From Pseudomonas mendocina (lineage in GTDB: Bacteria > Pseudomonadota > Gammaproteobacteria > Pseudomonadales > Pseudomonadaceae), in NCBI GenBank assembly GCA_037482215.1, contig CP148074.1:4092001-4156000 (forward strand): a stretch of 64,000 nt of DNA, written 5' to 3'. A model generated the notes under the pieces. The model did not search any database and was not told the DNA's origin. It was given only the letters and a program-made list of their open reading frames with translations. The translations under genes and the position numbers were made by a program. Positions 18,894 to 27,669 of this stretch are shown here, one piece after another. Positions within the stretch are counted from its first letter, which is position 1. Every line of letters begins with the position of its first letter.

Positions 18894-19217
18894 ATGGTTC
18901 TGCTACTCGACCTTATCGCCACCCTGTCCCGCTGGAGCCGCAGCCACCTGCATGACATTTCCCTGGCCATTATCGCCACCCTGTTAGTGCTGATCGCCCC
19001 GAGTATCAACGCTTGGGTACAGCGCAATACAGCCAGCATGAACTTTGTGTTCCGCACGCTGATTTTTGTGCTGTTGTGTGCCGTGGGGTACGGCATGCTG
19101 ATCGTGTTTGCCACGCCGTATCTGGCGCAGGCGCTGGGGCACTTTAATAACTACACGTTGGCGCCCGTGCTGATTCTGGTGTTTTTTATTGTGGGGATTC
19201 TGGCGGATCGGAGCTGA
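18894..19217 (+). CDS. Small membrane protein, DUF3392-like
   Basis: A 107-residue protein with three hydrophobic segments (about residues 20-40, 50-72 and 85-104) and a short amphipathic N-terminus (LLDLIATLSRWSRSHLHD). It resembles the DUF3392 family that follows hemW in Pseudomonas and Vibrio. Function unknown. An AAGGAAA ribosome site is well placed at 18885-18890. It closes the rightward gene run before repeat copy A. Confidence 0.78.
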   Translation: MVLLLDLIATLSRWSRSHLHDISLAIIATLLVLIAPSINAWVQRNTASMNFVFRTLIFVLLCAVGYGMLIVFATPYLAQALGHFNNYTLAPVLILVFFIVGILADRS

Positions 19218-19547
19218 GGCCTAGCTACGGCACAAAGCCGTTGTTCGAGCGATTTGCTTATACCTCAAGAATGGTTTCGCCCTTTACGGGCGAGTCACTT
19301 TTGCCAATCGCGGCAAAAGTAACCAAAACCGCTTGCCCCCGCATCCGGCCCTGCGCTTCGCTGCGGGTTCCTGCCCAGAATCACCGTTTCAGAGGCACGC
19401 TGCGAAGGGCCATCCTTGGCCCATCGCATCTCTCGCGGCATCCATGCCTCTCAACCTCTTTCACGGTAATTCTGGTCACCCTCCTGAAGGGGCAATAGTG
19501 GTGTTCTCACGTTTGGGGCGTATCACCACTAGCTCTCAACCTTTCCC
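19218..19547. other. Intergenic region filled mostly by repeat copy A
   Basis: A 330-bp gap between the DUF3392-like gene and the convergent alcohol dehydrogenase. About 245 bp (19271-19515) is the dispersed repeat described separately. The short open frames inside it (for example the one spanning 19241-19498) are conserved only because the repeat itself is; they have no ribosome site and I do not call them genes. Confidence 0.8.
19271..19515 (+). repeat. Dispersed ~245-bp structured repeat, copy A
   Basis: This stretch aligns over its whole length, about 80% identical by eye, with the reverse complement of 61871-62116. It contains several inverted repeats: CGCCC(TTTA)GGGCG near its start, ACTTTTGCC/GGCAAAAGT around 19296-19319, and GGGCCA(TCCT)TGGCCC around 19407-19422. 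Similar intergenic elements occur in many Pseudomonas genomes and often generate spurious small ORF calls. No terminal transposon-type repeats or transposase are present. Mechanism of spread unknown. Confidence 0.85.
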
Positions 19548-20636
19548 TTACTGAAACGGCTTAATCGCTACCTTCAGCACGCCATCACGCTGGTTAGCGA
19601 ACATATCGTACGCTTCGACGATATCGTCCAGCGCAAACTGGTGGGTGACCAGTGCGGAGAAGTCCATGCGCCCGGACGCCACTACGCTCATCAGACGACG
19701 CATGCGTTCTTTGCCGCCTGGGCACAGTGAGGTGACGATCTTGTGGTCGCCCAAACCGGCATGGAAGGCGCTCAGCGGGATCACCAGATCAGTCGAATAC
19801 ACACCAAGGCTGGACAACGTACCGCCTGGTTTTAGCACACGCAGTGCGCTCTCGAAGGTGGACTGCAAGCCCAACGCCTCAATGGAGGCATCCACCCCAC
19901 GGCCTCCGGTGAGGCGCAGGATCTCTTCGACCACATCCACTTTGTTGAAGTTGAGGGTAATGTCCGCGCCCATAGTGCGGGCGATCTCTAGACGCTGATC
20001 AACACCGTCCACCACGATGATGGTGCTAGCCCCGCGTAGCTTGGCACCGGCGGTGGCACACAGACCGATTGGGCCTTGGGCGAACACGGCAACCACGTCT
20101 CCAATCTTGATATTGGCCGCTTCTGCGCCGGAAAAGCCGGTGGACATAATGTCCGGGCACATCAGCACCTGCTCATCGGTCAGGCCGTCAGGCACCAATG
20201 CCAGGTTAGCCTGCGCATCCGGCACCAGTACGTATTCCGCTTGGGTGCCGTCGATGCTGTTGCCGAAACGCCAACCGCCCATTGGCTTGTAACCATGGCA
20301 GCTGCAACCACCATCCTGAGAGGACACGCCATCCTGGCAGGCGTATGAGGTGAAGCTCGGGCAAATCGCCCCTGCAATCACCCGCTGACCTTCTTGGTAG
20401 CCTTTCACGTTGCTGCCGAGCTTTTCGATAATCCCGACAGGCTCGTGGCCGACAGTCAGCCCCTTAGCAACCGGATACTCCCCCTTAAGAATGTGCACGT
20501 CGGTGCCGCAGATGGTAGTTGTGGTAATACGTACCAGAGCGTCATTAGGTCCAACCGGCGGAATCGGCTTGTCCACCAGCTCAATACGTCCGGGTTCAAC
20601 AAATACAGCCGCTTTCATCATGCTCATGACTGACAT
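19548..20636 (-). CDS. Zinc-dependent alcohol dehydrogenase (MDR family)
   Basis: A 362-residue medium-chain dehydrogenase: GroES-like zinc domain with catalytic-zinc ligands C43 and H64-E65 (GHEPVGIIEKLG), and an NAD(P) Rossmann domain around residues 180-280. The composition resembles secondary-alcohol (isopropanol type) dehydrogenases, but the substrate cannot be read off. A cysteine-rich insert at about 92-115 (CPSF-x-C-x-CSCHGYK) might bind a structural metal or be a variant of that loop. Four in-frame ATGs occur in the first seven codons, so the exact start is uncertain. No linked regulator. Confidence 0.8.
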   Translation of the reverse strand: MSVMSMMKAAVFVEPGRIELVDKPIPPVGPNDALVRITTTTICGTDVHILKGEYPVAKGLTVGHEPVGIIEKLGSNVKGYQEGQRVIAGAICPSFTSYACQDGVSSQDGGCSCHGYKPMGGWRFGNSIDGTQAEYVLVPDAQANLALVPDGLTDEQVLMCPDIMSTGFSGAEAANIKIGDVVAVFAQGPIGLCATAGAKLRGASTIIVVDGVDQRLEIARTMGADITLNFNKVDVVEEILRLTGGRGVDASIEALGLQSTFESALRVLKPGGTLSSLGVYSTDLVIPLSAFHAGLGDHKIVTSLCPGGKERMRRLMSVVASGRMDFSALVTHQFALDDIVEAYDMFANQRDGVLKVAIKPFQ

Positions 20637-20875
20637 TCCAAAGGAGTTAGCAAGGTCTGTTCACTGTATCGCTCAGGCTAACCCGATGGCTTGCCCTGCA
20701 TCAACGTACTAACTTCATTTAAATGACTGAGAAGATTGTCGCCAATTAATTGGGGCAGTCGGACGGGGCAGCGGCGCCTTGCGATCCAGCGCAGATGGAG
20801 ATACTTACTTTTAGGGGGGCTGGTAAGCAGCAGATGAAGCAGAGTTTTGCCCCCATCCCTGAGGGCAGTGTTGTA
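20637..20875. other. Intergenic region upstream of the alcohol dehydrogenase
   Basis: A 239-bp stretch between the dehydrogenase start and the trmB stop, both genes on the minus strand. It contains a perfect 12-bp palindrome, CCAATTAATTGG, at 20742-20753, about 106 nt upstream of the dehydrogenase start. No gene is apparent. Confidence 0.5.
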
Positions 20876-21595
20876 TCAGTCGATACGTGTGAACTTCAGA
20901 TCCCACACACCATGGCCCAATCGCTCACCACGGCGTTCGAATTTAGTCACCGGACGCTCAGCGGGACGCGGTACATACTGACCGTCCTCAGCCTGATTTT
21001 TATAGCCCGGCGCCACATTCATCACTTCCAGCATGTACTCAGCATAAGGCTCCCAGTCAGTGGCCATGTGCAGCACACCGCCAACCTTGAGCTTCTGCCG
21101 GATCAGCTCAGCAAATGCAGGCTGAACAATACGGCGTTTGTGATGACGGGACTTGTGCCACGGGTCCGGGAAGAACAGCAGCACCCGATCTAGGCTGGCA
21201 TCGGCCACGCAATGGCGCAAAACCTCCAGCGCATCACAGCTGTAAATACGCACGTTGCTCAGGTTTTGTGTCATCACGCCGTTAAGCAATGCGCCCACGC
21301 CGGGCCGATGAACCTCAACGCCGATAAAGTCTTGATCCGGTGCAGCAGCGGCCATTTCCAACGTGGAATGCCCCATGCCGAAGCCGATCTCGAAGGTACG
21401 CGGCGCACTACGGCCGAATACCGCGTCGAAGTCTTGCAGACCATCCTCAAGCTTAAGGCCGAACTTAGGCCAGCCCTGATCAAGGCCACGCTGCTGGCCT
21501 TCCGTCATGCGTCCGGCACGCATCACGAAACTCTTGATGGTGCGAAGCTTAGGGGTGTCTTCAGCCTGCTCAGGCTGCTGCTGTGAATCAGTCAT
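20876..21595 (-). CDS. trmB: tRNA (guanine-N7-)-methyltransferase
   Basis: TrmB methylates G46 in the variable loop of tRNAs. The 239-residue protein has motif [16 protein letters not shown], the acidic segment [13 protein letters not shown] and the signature [21 protein letters not shown]-terminal THFKR-like residues are represented by [20 protein letters not shown]. It is 10 nt downstream of thiG on the same strand, so probably transcribed with thiS and thiG. Confidence 0.95.
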   Translation of the reverse strand: MTDSQQQPEQAEDTPKLRTIKSFVMRAGRMTEGQQRGLDQGWPKFGLKLEDGLQDFDAVFGRSAPRTFEIGFGMGHSTLEMAAAAPDQDFIGVEVHRPGVGALLNGVMTQNLSNVRIYSCDALEVLRHCVADASLDRVLLFFPDPWHKSRHHKRRIVQPAFAELIRQKLKVGGVLHMATDWEPYAEYMLEVMNVAPGYKNQAEDGQYVPRPAERPVTKFERRGERLGHGVWDLKFTRID

Positions 21596-21605
21596 TAGAT
21601 GCTCG

Positions 21606-22400
21606 TTACTTGATCAGGCCATCCAGCGGCGACGAGGCGCTGGCATAGAGTTTCTTCGGCATACGACCAGCCAGATAGGCGAGACGACCGGCAATAATTG
21701 CATGCTTCATGGCTTCGCCCATCATCACCGGGTTCTGCGCATGGGCAATGGCGCTGTTCATCAGCACAGCCTCGCAGCCCAGCTCCATGGCGATAGTGGC
21801 ATCAGAGGCAGTTCCTACACCGGCATCAACCAGAACAGGCACGGTCGCTTCTTCCAGAATAATGCGCAGGTTGTACGGGTTGCAGATGCCCAGCCCGGTG
21901 CCGATCAGCCCCGCCAGCGGCATCACCGCGATGCAGCCCATGGCTGCCAGCTCGCGGGCGATGATTGGGTCATCACTGGTGTAGACCATCACATCGAAAC
22001 CGTCTTTGATCAGCACTTCAGCTGCTTTCAGGGTCTCGATGACATTAGGGAACAGGGTTTTCTGATCGGCCAGTACTTCCAGCTTCACCAGCTTGTGGCC
22101 GTCCAGCAGCTCACGCGCCAAACGACAGGTACGCACCGCCTCGACAGCGTCATAGCAACCAGCCGTATTCGGCAGGATGGTGTAACGCTCCGGGCTGATC
22201 ACATCCAGCAGGTTTGGCTCGCCAGGATTCTGGCCGATGTTAGTACGGCGCACAGCCACCGTAACGATCTCAGCACCGGAGGCCTCGATTGCCAGCCGGG
22301 TTTCTTCGAGATCTTTGTATTTGCCGGTACCGACCAGCAAACGCGATTGATAGGTACGACCAGCCAGGGTAAATGGCTTATCGGCAGGGAGCTGGCTCAT
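21606..22400 (-). CDS. thiG: Thiazole synthase ThiG
   Basis: ThiG forms the thiazole phosphate of thiamine from 1-deoxyxylulose 5-phosphate, dehydroglycine or glycine imine, and ThiS thiocarboxylate. The 264-residue TIM-barrel has the Schiff-base lysine K106 in LVKLEVLAD and phosphate-binding [14 protein letters not shown]. It follows thiS by 51 nt on the same strand. No TPP riboswitch was recognised upstream of thiS, which agrees with most pseudomonads where the riboswitch sits before thiC. Confidence 0.96.
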   Translation of the reverse strand: MSQLPADKPFTLAGRTYQSRLLVGTGKYKDLEETRLAIEASGAEIVTVAVRRTNIGQNPGEPNLLDVISPERYTILPNTAGCYDAVEAVRTCRLARELLDGHKLVKLEVLADQKTLFPNVIETLKAAEVLIKDGFDVMVYTSDDPIIARELAAMGCIAVMPLAGLIGTGLGICNPYNLRIILEEATVPVLVDAGVGTASDATIAMELGCEAVLMNSAIAHAQNPVMMGEAMKHAIIAGRLAYLAGRMPKKLYASASSPLDGLIK

Positions 22401-22451
22401 CAGGTATTCCTCCGGGCTAAAAATGGACAGTTACAACGCTAGGGTTCGGCT

Positions 22452-22652
22452 TCAACCACCGCCGATGGCGTGTACGACTTCCACTTGATCGCCTTCGCGC
22501 AAAACTGTGGTGGCGTGCTCGCTGCGCGGCACGATGTCCAAATTGAGCTCCACCGCTACACGGCGGCCAGTCAACTCCAGACGCACCAATAAAGAGGCAA
22601 CTGTCTCACCGTCAGGCAGCTCAAAGGCTTCGCCGTTCAATTGAATGTGCAT
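22452..22652 (-). CDS. thiS: Sulfur carrier protein ThiS
   Basis: A 66-residue beta-grasp ubiquitin-like protein that ends in Gly-Gly-Gly (VVHAIGGG), the tail that is adenylated and thiocarboxylated to deliver sulfur to ThiG. The N-terminus MHIQLNGEAFEL is typical. It is the first gene of the thiS-thiG-trmB group. Confidence 0.95.
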   Translation of the reverse strand: MHIQLNGEAFELPDGETVASLLVRLELTGRRVAVELNLDIVPRSEHATTVLREGDQVEVVHAIGGG

Positions 22653-22746
22653 GACAGATCGGTCACAACTTGAGAAAGGGACGGCATTCTAGCCTGATCA
22701 CAAAGGATGACCAAGGCTAAAGGGTATGCCGCCCTCCAAGAGCCAC

Positions 22747-23118
22747 TCAGGCCTTCTTCAACGCCGCCAGGCCAAGGGCAAGCCAGCCGAGCATAAAGGA
22801 CAACCCGCCCATCGGCGCCACCATTCCCAAAGATGTGGTGCCAGTCAGCGTCAGCACGTACAAGCTGCCGCAGAACATGAAGATGCCCAAGGTAAACAAA
22901 CCGCCCGCAGCACTCACCAGACGACCGCCACGCTGCGTGGCCAGCAAGCTAACACCAAACAGGGCCAGGGCATGGATCAACTGATATTGGGTCGCCGTCT
23001 GAAAAATCGCCAAATACTCAGGCGTCAGCACTCGTTTTAAGCCGTGGGCGCCATAGGCCCCCAATGCAACCCCGGAACAACCGGCAACCGCAGCCAGCAA
23101 TAACCAAAGACGTGCCAT
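22747..23118 (-). CDS. DUF423 (YgdD-like) membrane protein
   Basis: A 123-residue inner-membrane protein with four hydrophobic segments. The N-terminal LLAAVAGCSGVALGAYGAHGLK and following YQLIHALALF segments match DUF423. Start set at 23118, where GGGAGGG precedes the ATG; an upstream in-frame start at 23151 has no such site. Function unknown. It is divergent from mtgA. Confidence 0.88.
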   Translation of the reverse strand: MARLWLLLAAVAGCSGVALGAYGAHGLKRVLTPEYLAIFQTATQYQLIHALALFGVSLLATQRGGRLVSAAGGLFTLGIFMFCGSLYVLTLTGTTSLGMVAPMGGLSFMLGWLALGLAALKKA

Positions 23119-23230
23119 TACACCCTCCCGTAATAAAAAGCCTGCAGCCATCCGTAATACAGCAATGACGATGACGTTGGCAGAGGGTGGTTATAATGAC
23201 GGACAATTGCCATACAACCAAGTAATACGA

Positions 23231-23968
23231 ATGATTCTCAAATTAGCCCGACGCGCTCTTAAGCTCTTGCTCTGGTTTGCCCTAGGCTCTGCCCTGCTCG
23301 TATTACTGCTACGCTGGCTGCCGCCGCCTTTCACGGGGCTGATGGTCGAACGCAAAATCGACTCATGGACCAGTGGCCAGCCCATTGACTTGCAACGCAG
23401 TTGGCAGCCGTGGGAAACCCTCCCCGACAACCTGAAAATGGCCGTCATCGCGGGTGAAGATCAAAAGTTCGCCAATCACTGGGGCTTTGATGTGGCCGCA
23501 ATCAAGGCGGCGTTTGAGCACAACCAGCAGGGCGGTTCGATCCGTGGCGCCAGTACACTGAGCCAGCAAGTGGCCAAAAACCTGTTCCTCTGGTCGGGCC
23601 GCAGCTGGCTGCGTAAGGGCCTGGAGGTCTGGTTTACCGGCCTTATCGAGCTGCTCTGGTCCAAAGAACGCATTCTGGAGGTCTACCTCAACAGCGTTGA
23701 ATGGGGCGAAGGCATCTTCGGCGCGGAAGCGGCGGCCAAACATCACTTTGGCATTGGAGCGGCTTACCTGAACAACCAGCAGGCCAGCCAACTCGCCGCC
23801 GTACTGCCCAACCCGATCCGCTGGAGCGCCGGTAAGCCCGACGCTTACATCCAGCGCCGCGCCAGCTGGATTCGCCAACAGGTGCGGCAACTGGGGGGGA
23901 GTCATTACCTCAACCAGATCAAGTCGGAGGCGCCTGACTGGTGGCCGCAGTGGTTGCCGAAGCCTTAA
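23231..23968 (+). CDS. mtgA: Monofunctional peptidoglycan glycosyltransferase MtgA
   Basis: MtgA polymerises lipid II into glycan strands at the outer face of the inner membrane. The 245-residue protein has one N-terminal membrane anchor (about residues 8-28) and a GT51 domain with motif 1 EDQKFANHWGFD (catalytic E76), motif 2 GASTLSQQVAKNLFLW and motif 4 KERILEVYLNSVEWG. No transpeptidase domain. I chose the ATG at 23231 over the earlier in-frame ATG at 23165 because the anchor then follows directly, as in other MtgA proteins. Confidence 0.95.
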   Translation: MILKLARRALKLLLWFALGSALLVLLLRWLPPPFTGLMVERKIDSWTSGQPIDLQRSWQPWETLPDNLKMAVIAGEDQKFANHWGFDVAAIKAAFEHNQQGGSIRGASTLSQQVAKNLFLWSGRSWLRKGLEVWFTGLIELLWSKERILEVYLNSVEWGEGIFGAEAAAKHHFGIGAAYLNNQQASQLAAVLPNPIRWSAGKPDAYIQRRASWIRQQVRQLGGSHYLNQIKSEAPDWWPQWLPKP

Positions 23969-24138
23969 GCGACACAATCACAGGAAAGCCCCGAAATCGC
24001 GGATGCTGTACTTGTGTTCTTGCAATCCGTATACAACATTCGCCATTATCGCCTCCCTTCATGTAGCCCATCCCCGCTACCTGATGCCATCAGCTACGCG
24101 TGCTCCTGGAACGAGCCGCACTCATTCATAACGACAGG

Positions 24139-24846
24139 ATGTCATCCGTGCCTTCATTGAAATACCTTTGGGTCGCCAGCCTTATTGTCCTTTCCGGCTG
24201 TACCTCGAAACCTCCAGTACCACCGCCTGAGTTTCCTGAGCTTCCTCAGTCTGACAAAGTCGCCATTAACGATCTGCGGCCGCAGAGTGAAAAAGAAGGT
24301 AAAAACTTCAGCCTGCTTATCACCAGCAGCGCCTACGGTATCTACCGCACGGCCGAAGAGGCAACCAAACCTAGCGGCGTCCGTCTGTTGGCTCACCGGG
24401 CTTACGAAACCATTCCCGAACTTCAGAAACAGTCGTCACCGTCCATTACAGTCAAACACTTTGTGACTTACGCCAACCTGCAGTCACGGCTGCGCCGGCA
24501 CTCCACGTTGCTGACGTTCACTGGCCCGATTGGCGCAATTTTTCTGAAGCCTAGCGAGCTGCCGGTTAAAGAGGTCGTGACCACACAGATAGACAGCAAG
24601 CAGCTTGACCAGCTCACTGAAGACGAGCACGAACGCGCGTTCTACAGTGAGCAGGAAAACCCAAACAAAGCTCCGGTTAACGTCATATATATCGATACGG
24701 AAATCGTTGCTAAGCGCGTTGCATCACGCTGCCTGGTCCCACCGATTGCAGCAAAACCCTATCTGTACCTGATTGAAGCCTTCGACATGTGCATCGCTAA
24801 CCATCTGGCCTTTTATAAAGTGCCTCAGCAGGCACCTTCCAATTAG
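24139..24846 (+). CDS. Predicted lipoprotein, function unknown
   Basis: From 24139 the protein has 235 residues. A lipoprotein signal is clear: hydrophobic stretch then LSGC with the lipidated cysteine at about residue 21, followed by a proline-rich segment (PPVPPPEFPELPQ). Serine at the +2 position equivalent (CTSK has Thr) suggests outer-membrane sorting. The rest is soluble with two cysteines near the C-terminus (SRCLVPP, FDMCIAN) that could pair. I do not recognise the family. The upstream 170-bp gap after mtgA holds no feature I can name. Confidence 0.7.
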   Translation: MSSVPSLKYLWVASLIVLSGCTSKPPVPPPEFPELPQSDKVAINDLRPQSEKEGKNFSLLITSSAYGIYRTAEEATKPSGVRLLAHRAYETIPELQKQSSPSITVKHFVTYANLQSRLRRHSTLLTFTGPIGAIFLKPSELPVKEVVTTQIDSKQLDQLTEDEHERAFYSEQENPNKAPVNVIYIDTEIVAKRVASRCLVPPIAAKPYLYLIEAFDMCIANHLAFYKVPQQAPSN

Positions 24847-24859
24847 CCTTACTACCCTC

Positions 24860-25534
24860 TCAGGAACCGGCCACATTTCGCGCGGGTTCCTGAGCCAAAT
24901 TTCTTAGTCGCAACAATCCCCAGGCAATAAGCGACTGTCCGGTGAAATAACAGCTCACGATCACCAGCACAGCATGATCAAACGGCTGCACGAACTTGTT
25001 AAACCCAATCAACGAATCAGCCAGCACAAACAATATGGCCCCGGCCCACAGTGGGCCGGGCTTGTTCTCAATTCGGGCTGCACACAGCGCCATCCCCAGC
25101 AGGCACGCCAGATAGACCCCAACGGCGATCTCCAGCCCTTTTGCCGCAGGCACCATCCACACCGCTAACAGCAGGCTGTAAGCAATCACCGGCACGCTCC
25201 ACAGCCAGCGCCAGTTGCGACCACGGGACAGGAGCAGGAAGGCGACGATAAAGGCCAGCTGATTGACCAGGAATGAGATCAGCGCCTGCCTGAACAGACC
25301 ATCTCGATTGCCATAATCCAGAAAGAAATCTCCAGCCGAGGCGGCCAGGTACCCAAGCGCCAACCAGCGCCCTGCTGCGCCGGGAAACGCCCGCCACATA
25401 AGACCTGCAAATATCCACATGGGCAGCATCTTCAGCAGCCAGCTGAAAGGATAAGGCTGCATGGGAATCATCAGGATATAAGCAATGCCAAGCAGCACCG
25501 CAAAGGCATAGAGGCGCACCACATTTGTGGACAT
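24860..25534 (-). CDS. YhhN family membrane protein (lysoplasmalogenase-like)
   Basis: A 224-residue polytopic membrane protein with about eight hydrophobic segments and the YhhN/TMEM86 pattern (GYLAASAGDFFLDYG; FVLADSLIGFNKF). Animal members hydrolyse lysoplasmalogens; bacterial function is less certain. Start at 25534 preceded by CCGGAGA; the longer frame from 25636 would run through the rpoH terminator region. It is downstream of rpoH on the same strand but separated by an intrinsic terminator. Confidence 0.85.
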   Translation of the reverse strand: MSTNVVRLYAFAVLLGIAYILMIPMQPYPFSWLLKMLPMWIFAGLMWRAFPGAAGRWLALGYLAASAGDFFLDYGNRDGLFRQALISFLVNQLAFIVAFLLLSRGRNWRWLWSVPVIAYSLLLAVWMVPAAKGLEIAVGVYLACLLGMALCAARIENKPGPLWAGAILFVLADSLIGFNKFVQPFDHAVLVIVSCYFTGQSLIAWGLLRLRNLAQEPARNVAGS

Positions 25535-25634
25535 AGGAATCTCCGGCAGTTTTTGTAGTTGTTGTTTAGAGCCAGAACCAAGACTACCAATAGCCACACG
25601 CCCTATCAGGCAGTAAAAGCGGCAAATCACAGGC

Positions 25635-25666
25635 ATAAAAAAACCGCACCTAGGTGCGGTCTTTTT
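25635..25666 (-). terminator. Intrinsic terminator of rpoH
   Basis: Stem ACCGCACC / GGTGCGGT (25643-25660) with a TA loop, flanked by A-rich sequence on the left that becomes a T tract on the minus strand. It is 13 nt past the rpoH stop codon. Confidence 0.9.
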
Positions 25667-25678
25667 ATGAAACCTGAC

Positions 25679-26533
25679 TCAGGCAGCAATAGCGCCTTTG
25701 AGCTTGTTCATGGCGTTTTTTTCCAACTGCCGGATGCGTTCGGCGGAAACGTTGTACTTAGCGGCCAGATCATGCAGTGTGGCTTTCTCTTCAGCCAGCC
25801 AGCGCTGATAAAGAATATCGCGGCTGCGCTCATCAAGGCCTTCCAGCGCTTCATGGAGATTGGCAGTAGAGCTGTCGCTCCAGTCCGAATCTTCCAGCTG
25901 GCGGGCCGGGTCGTAACGCTGGTCTTCCAGATAGTAGGCCGGCGACTGAACGGCGCTTTCGTCATCAGCATCGGCTGCTGGGTCGAAGGCCATGTCATGA
26001 CCGCTGAGGCGGCTTTCCATCTCGCGGACTTCACGCGGCTCAACACCAAGGCTTTCAGCTACAGCGTTGACTTCGTCGTTGTTCAACCAAGCCAGACGCT
26101 TCTTCTGGCTGCGCAGATTGAAGAACAGTTTGCGCTGAGCCTTAGTAGTGGCAACCTTAACGATCCGCCAGTTACGCAGGATGAACTCGTGAATCTCAGC
26201 ACGAATCCAGTGCACCGCGAAGGACACCAGACGCACACCCATTTCCGGGTTGAAGCGTTTGACCGCCTTCATCAGGCCGACGTTACCTTCCTGAATCAGG
26301 TCAGACTGAGCCAGACCATAGCCAGAATAGCTACGGGCGATATGCACAACAAAACGCAGGTGAGCCAGCACCATTTGGCGCGCAGCTTCAAGATCCTGTT
26401 TGTAGAAAAGACGATCAGCCAGTTCACGCTCCTGCTCAGGGGTTAACAGCGGAATGCCGTTTACCGCATGCACGTATGCCTCCAGGTTGGCACCTGGAAC
26501 CAGAGCATGAACAGGTTGCAAGGAAGTGGACAT
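25679..26533 (-). CDS. rpoH: RNA polymerase sigma-32 (heat shock sigma factor)
   Basis: A 284-residue sigma-70 family protein, the standard RpoH length. Region 2 ([17 protein letters not shown]), the RpoH box QRKLFFNLR (about residue 132) and the C-terminal helix-turn-helix ([19 protein letters not shown]) are all present. It directs transcription of chaperone and protease genes and is controlled by DnaK, GroEL and FtsH in gammaproteobacteria. It lies downstream of ftsY-ftsE-ftsX, the conserved order, with its own candidate promoter and leader hairpin. Confidence 0.97.
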   Translation of the reverse strand: MSTSLQPVHALVPGANLEAYVHAVNGIPLLTPEQERELADRLFYKQDLEAARQMVLAHLRFVVHIARSYSGYGLAQSDLIQEGNVGLMKAVKRFNPEMGVRLVSFAVHWIRAEIHEFILRNWRIVKVATTKAQRKLFFNLRSQKKRLAWLNNDEVNAVAESLGVEPREVREMESRLSGHDMAFDPAADADDESAVQSPAYYLEDQRYDPARQLEDSDWSDSSTANLHEALEGLDERSRDILYQRWLAEEKATLHDLAAKYNVSAERIRQLEKNAMNKLKGAIAA

Positions 26534-26558
26534 TTAAATCCTCCGTTACTACAGATTT

Positions 26559-26576
26559 CGGTGCAGTCTAGCACCG
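26559..26576 (-). other. Inverted repeat in the rpoH leader
   Basis: Perfect 6-bp arms CGGTGC and GCACCG around a 6-nt spacer, 26-43 nt upstream of the rpoH start codon and just downstream of the predicted -10. It could form a small hairpin near the 5' end of the mRNA or be an operator. Confidence 0.5.
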
Positions 26577-26595
26577 TGCAATGTGACTGTGTGCG

Positions 26596-26624
26596 GCAAT
26601 ACTAGTTCCCTTACACATAGTCAA
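26596..26624 (-). promoter_or_regulatory. Candidate sigma-70 promoter of rpoH
   Basis: Read on the minus strand: -35 TTGACT (26624-26619), 17-nt spacer, -10 TATTGC (26601-26596). Five of six -35 bases match the consensus. The start codon is about 63 nt downstream of the -10. Confidence 0.55.
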
Positions 26625-26646
26625 CATCACTCATAACAATAACTTA

Positions 26647-27669
26647 CTACCTAGGTGCCAACTCACTCAAGTGTCTTGCAACCGCAAGCCAGGCGCCAAT
26701 GTAGCCGAGCAGGATAGCTCCAATCAGCAGCGACAGACCGTCAGACAACGGCACGCCGCCCAAACCAAAGTCACTGCCATACAAACCAGCCAGACGAACA
26801 ACCGCGTCATTGAGCCAGTTCAGGCCATAAGCCAGCAGCATCCATGAGAAGACACCGGCACCAAAACCATATAACGCGCCCATATAAAGGAATGGACGGC
26901 GCACGTAGCTGTCGGTACCGCCCACCAGCTTAATGACTTCGATCTCAGTGCGACGGTTCTCAATATGCAGACGAATGGTATTACCGATCACCAGTAGCAA
27001 TGCCGAAACCAGCAGCAGGGTCAGGCCGAAAACAAAGCGGTCACCCAGTTTAAGCATGGCCCCCAGCCTTTCGACCCAGAGCAAGTCCAGTTGCGCCTGT
27101 TGCACACGGGGCATTTCCCCCAGACGCGCACGTAAAGCCTCCAGCGCTTCGCGATCGACTTCCTTCGGCGTGACCACGATCACGCCCGGCAGCGGGTTAT
27201 CCGGCAGTTCTTTAAGGGCTTCGCCCAGCCCAGTCTGTTGCTGGAACTCAGCCAGGGCCTGATCACGACTGATCCATTCAGCCTCGGCCACATCATCCAG
27301 ACCGGCGATTTCTTTACGCAACGCCTCGCCTTGAGCGTCGCTGGTGTCGATCTTCGTATACAGGGAGATTTGCGCTGCACGCTCCCAGGACACGCCCAAA
27401 CGCTCTACGTTATCCAGCAGCAGTGACAATCCCATTGGCAAACTCAACGCCACGGCCATCACCAAGCAGGTAAAGAAGCTGCCAATCGGCTGGCGAGCCA
27501 GACGGCGCAGGCTGTCGACCACGCTGGCGCGGTGGCTTTCAACCCAGGCGGCCAGTTGGTCGCGGAATGGCAAGCCGTCATCCAGCGTGGTAACTGGCTC
27601 GTCAGCCTTTTTCGGTGCACCACCCACGCGCTGGGAGGGTTGTGGTGGCGGCATGCGTGTAGCACTCAT
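26647..27669 (-). CDS. ftsX: Cell division protein FtsX
   Basis: A 340-residue permease-like division protein: cytoplasmic N-terminus, membrane segment near residues 63-85, a periplasmic domain (about 100-215) and three further helices. With FtsE it forms an ABC-type complex at the Z-ring that switches on peptidoglycan hydrolases through EnvC-type activators. Its start overlaps the ftsE stop (ATGA), so they are translationally coupled. The N-terminal tail before the first helix is about 60 residues and proline-rich at the very end. Confidence 0.95.
   Translation of the reverse strand: MSATRMPPPQPSQRVGGAPKKADEPVTTLDDGLPFRDQLAAWVESHRASVVDSLRRLARQPIGSFFTCLVMAVALSLPMGLSLLLDNVERLGVSWERAAQISLYTKIDTSDAQGEALRKEIAGLDDVAEAEWISRDQALAEFQQQTGLGEALKELPDNPLPGVIVVTPKEVDREALEALRARLGEMPRVQQAQLDLLWVERLGAMLKLGDRFVFGLTLLLVSALLLVIGNTIRLHIENRRTEIEVIKLVGGTDSYVRRPFLYMGALYGFGAGVFSWMLLAYGLNWLNDAVVRLAGLYGSDFGLGGVPLSDGLSLLIGAILLGYIGAWLAVARHLSELAPR

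Noticed and set aside
19241..19498. Small open frame inside repeat copy A, similar to one in copy B (61849-62085, minus).
   Set aside because: The similarity comes from the repeat DNA; no ribosome site, Arg/Pro/Ser-rich translation, and alternative frames are open as well.
22653..22746. Possible TPP riboswitch upstream of thiS.
   Set aside because: No conserved CUGAGA-type core seen in the short gap.
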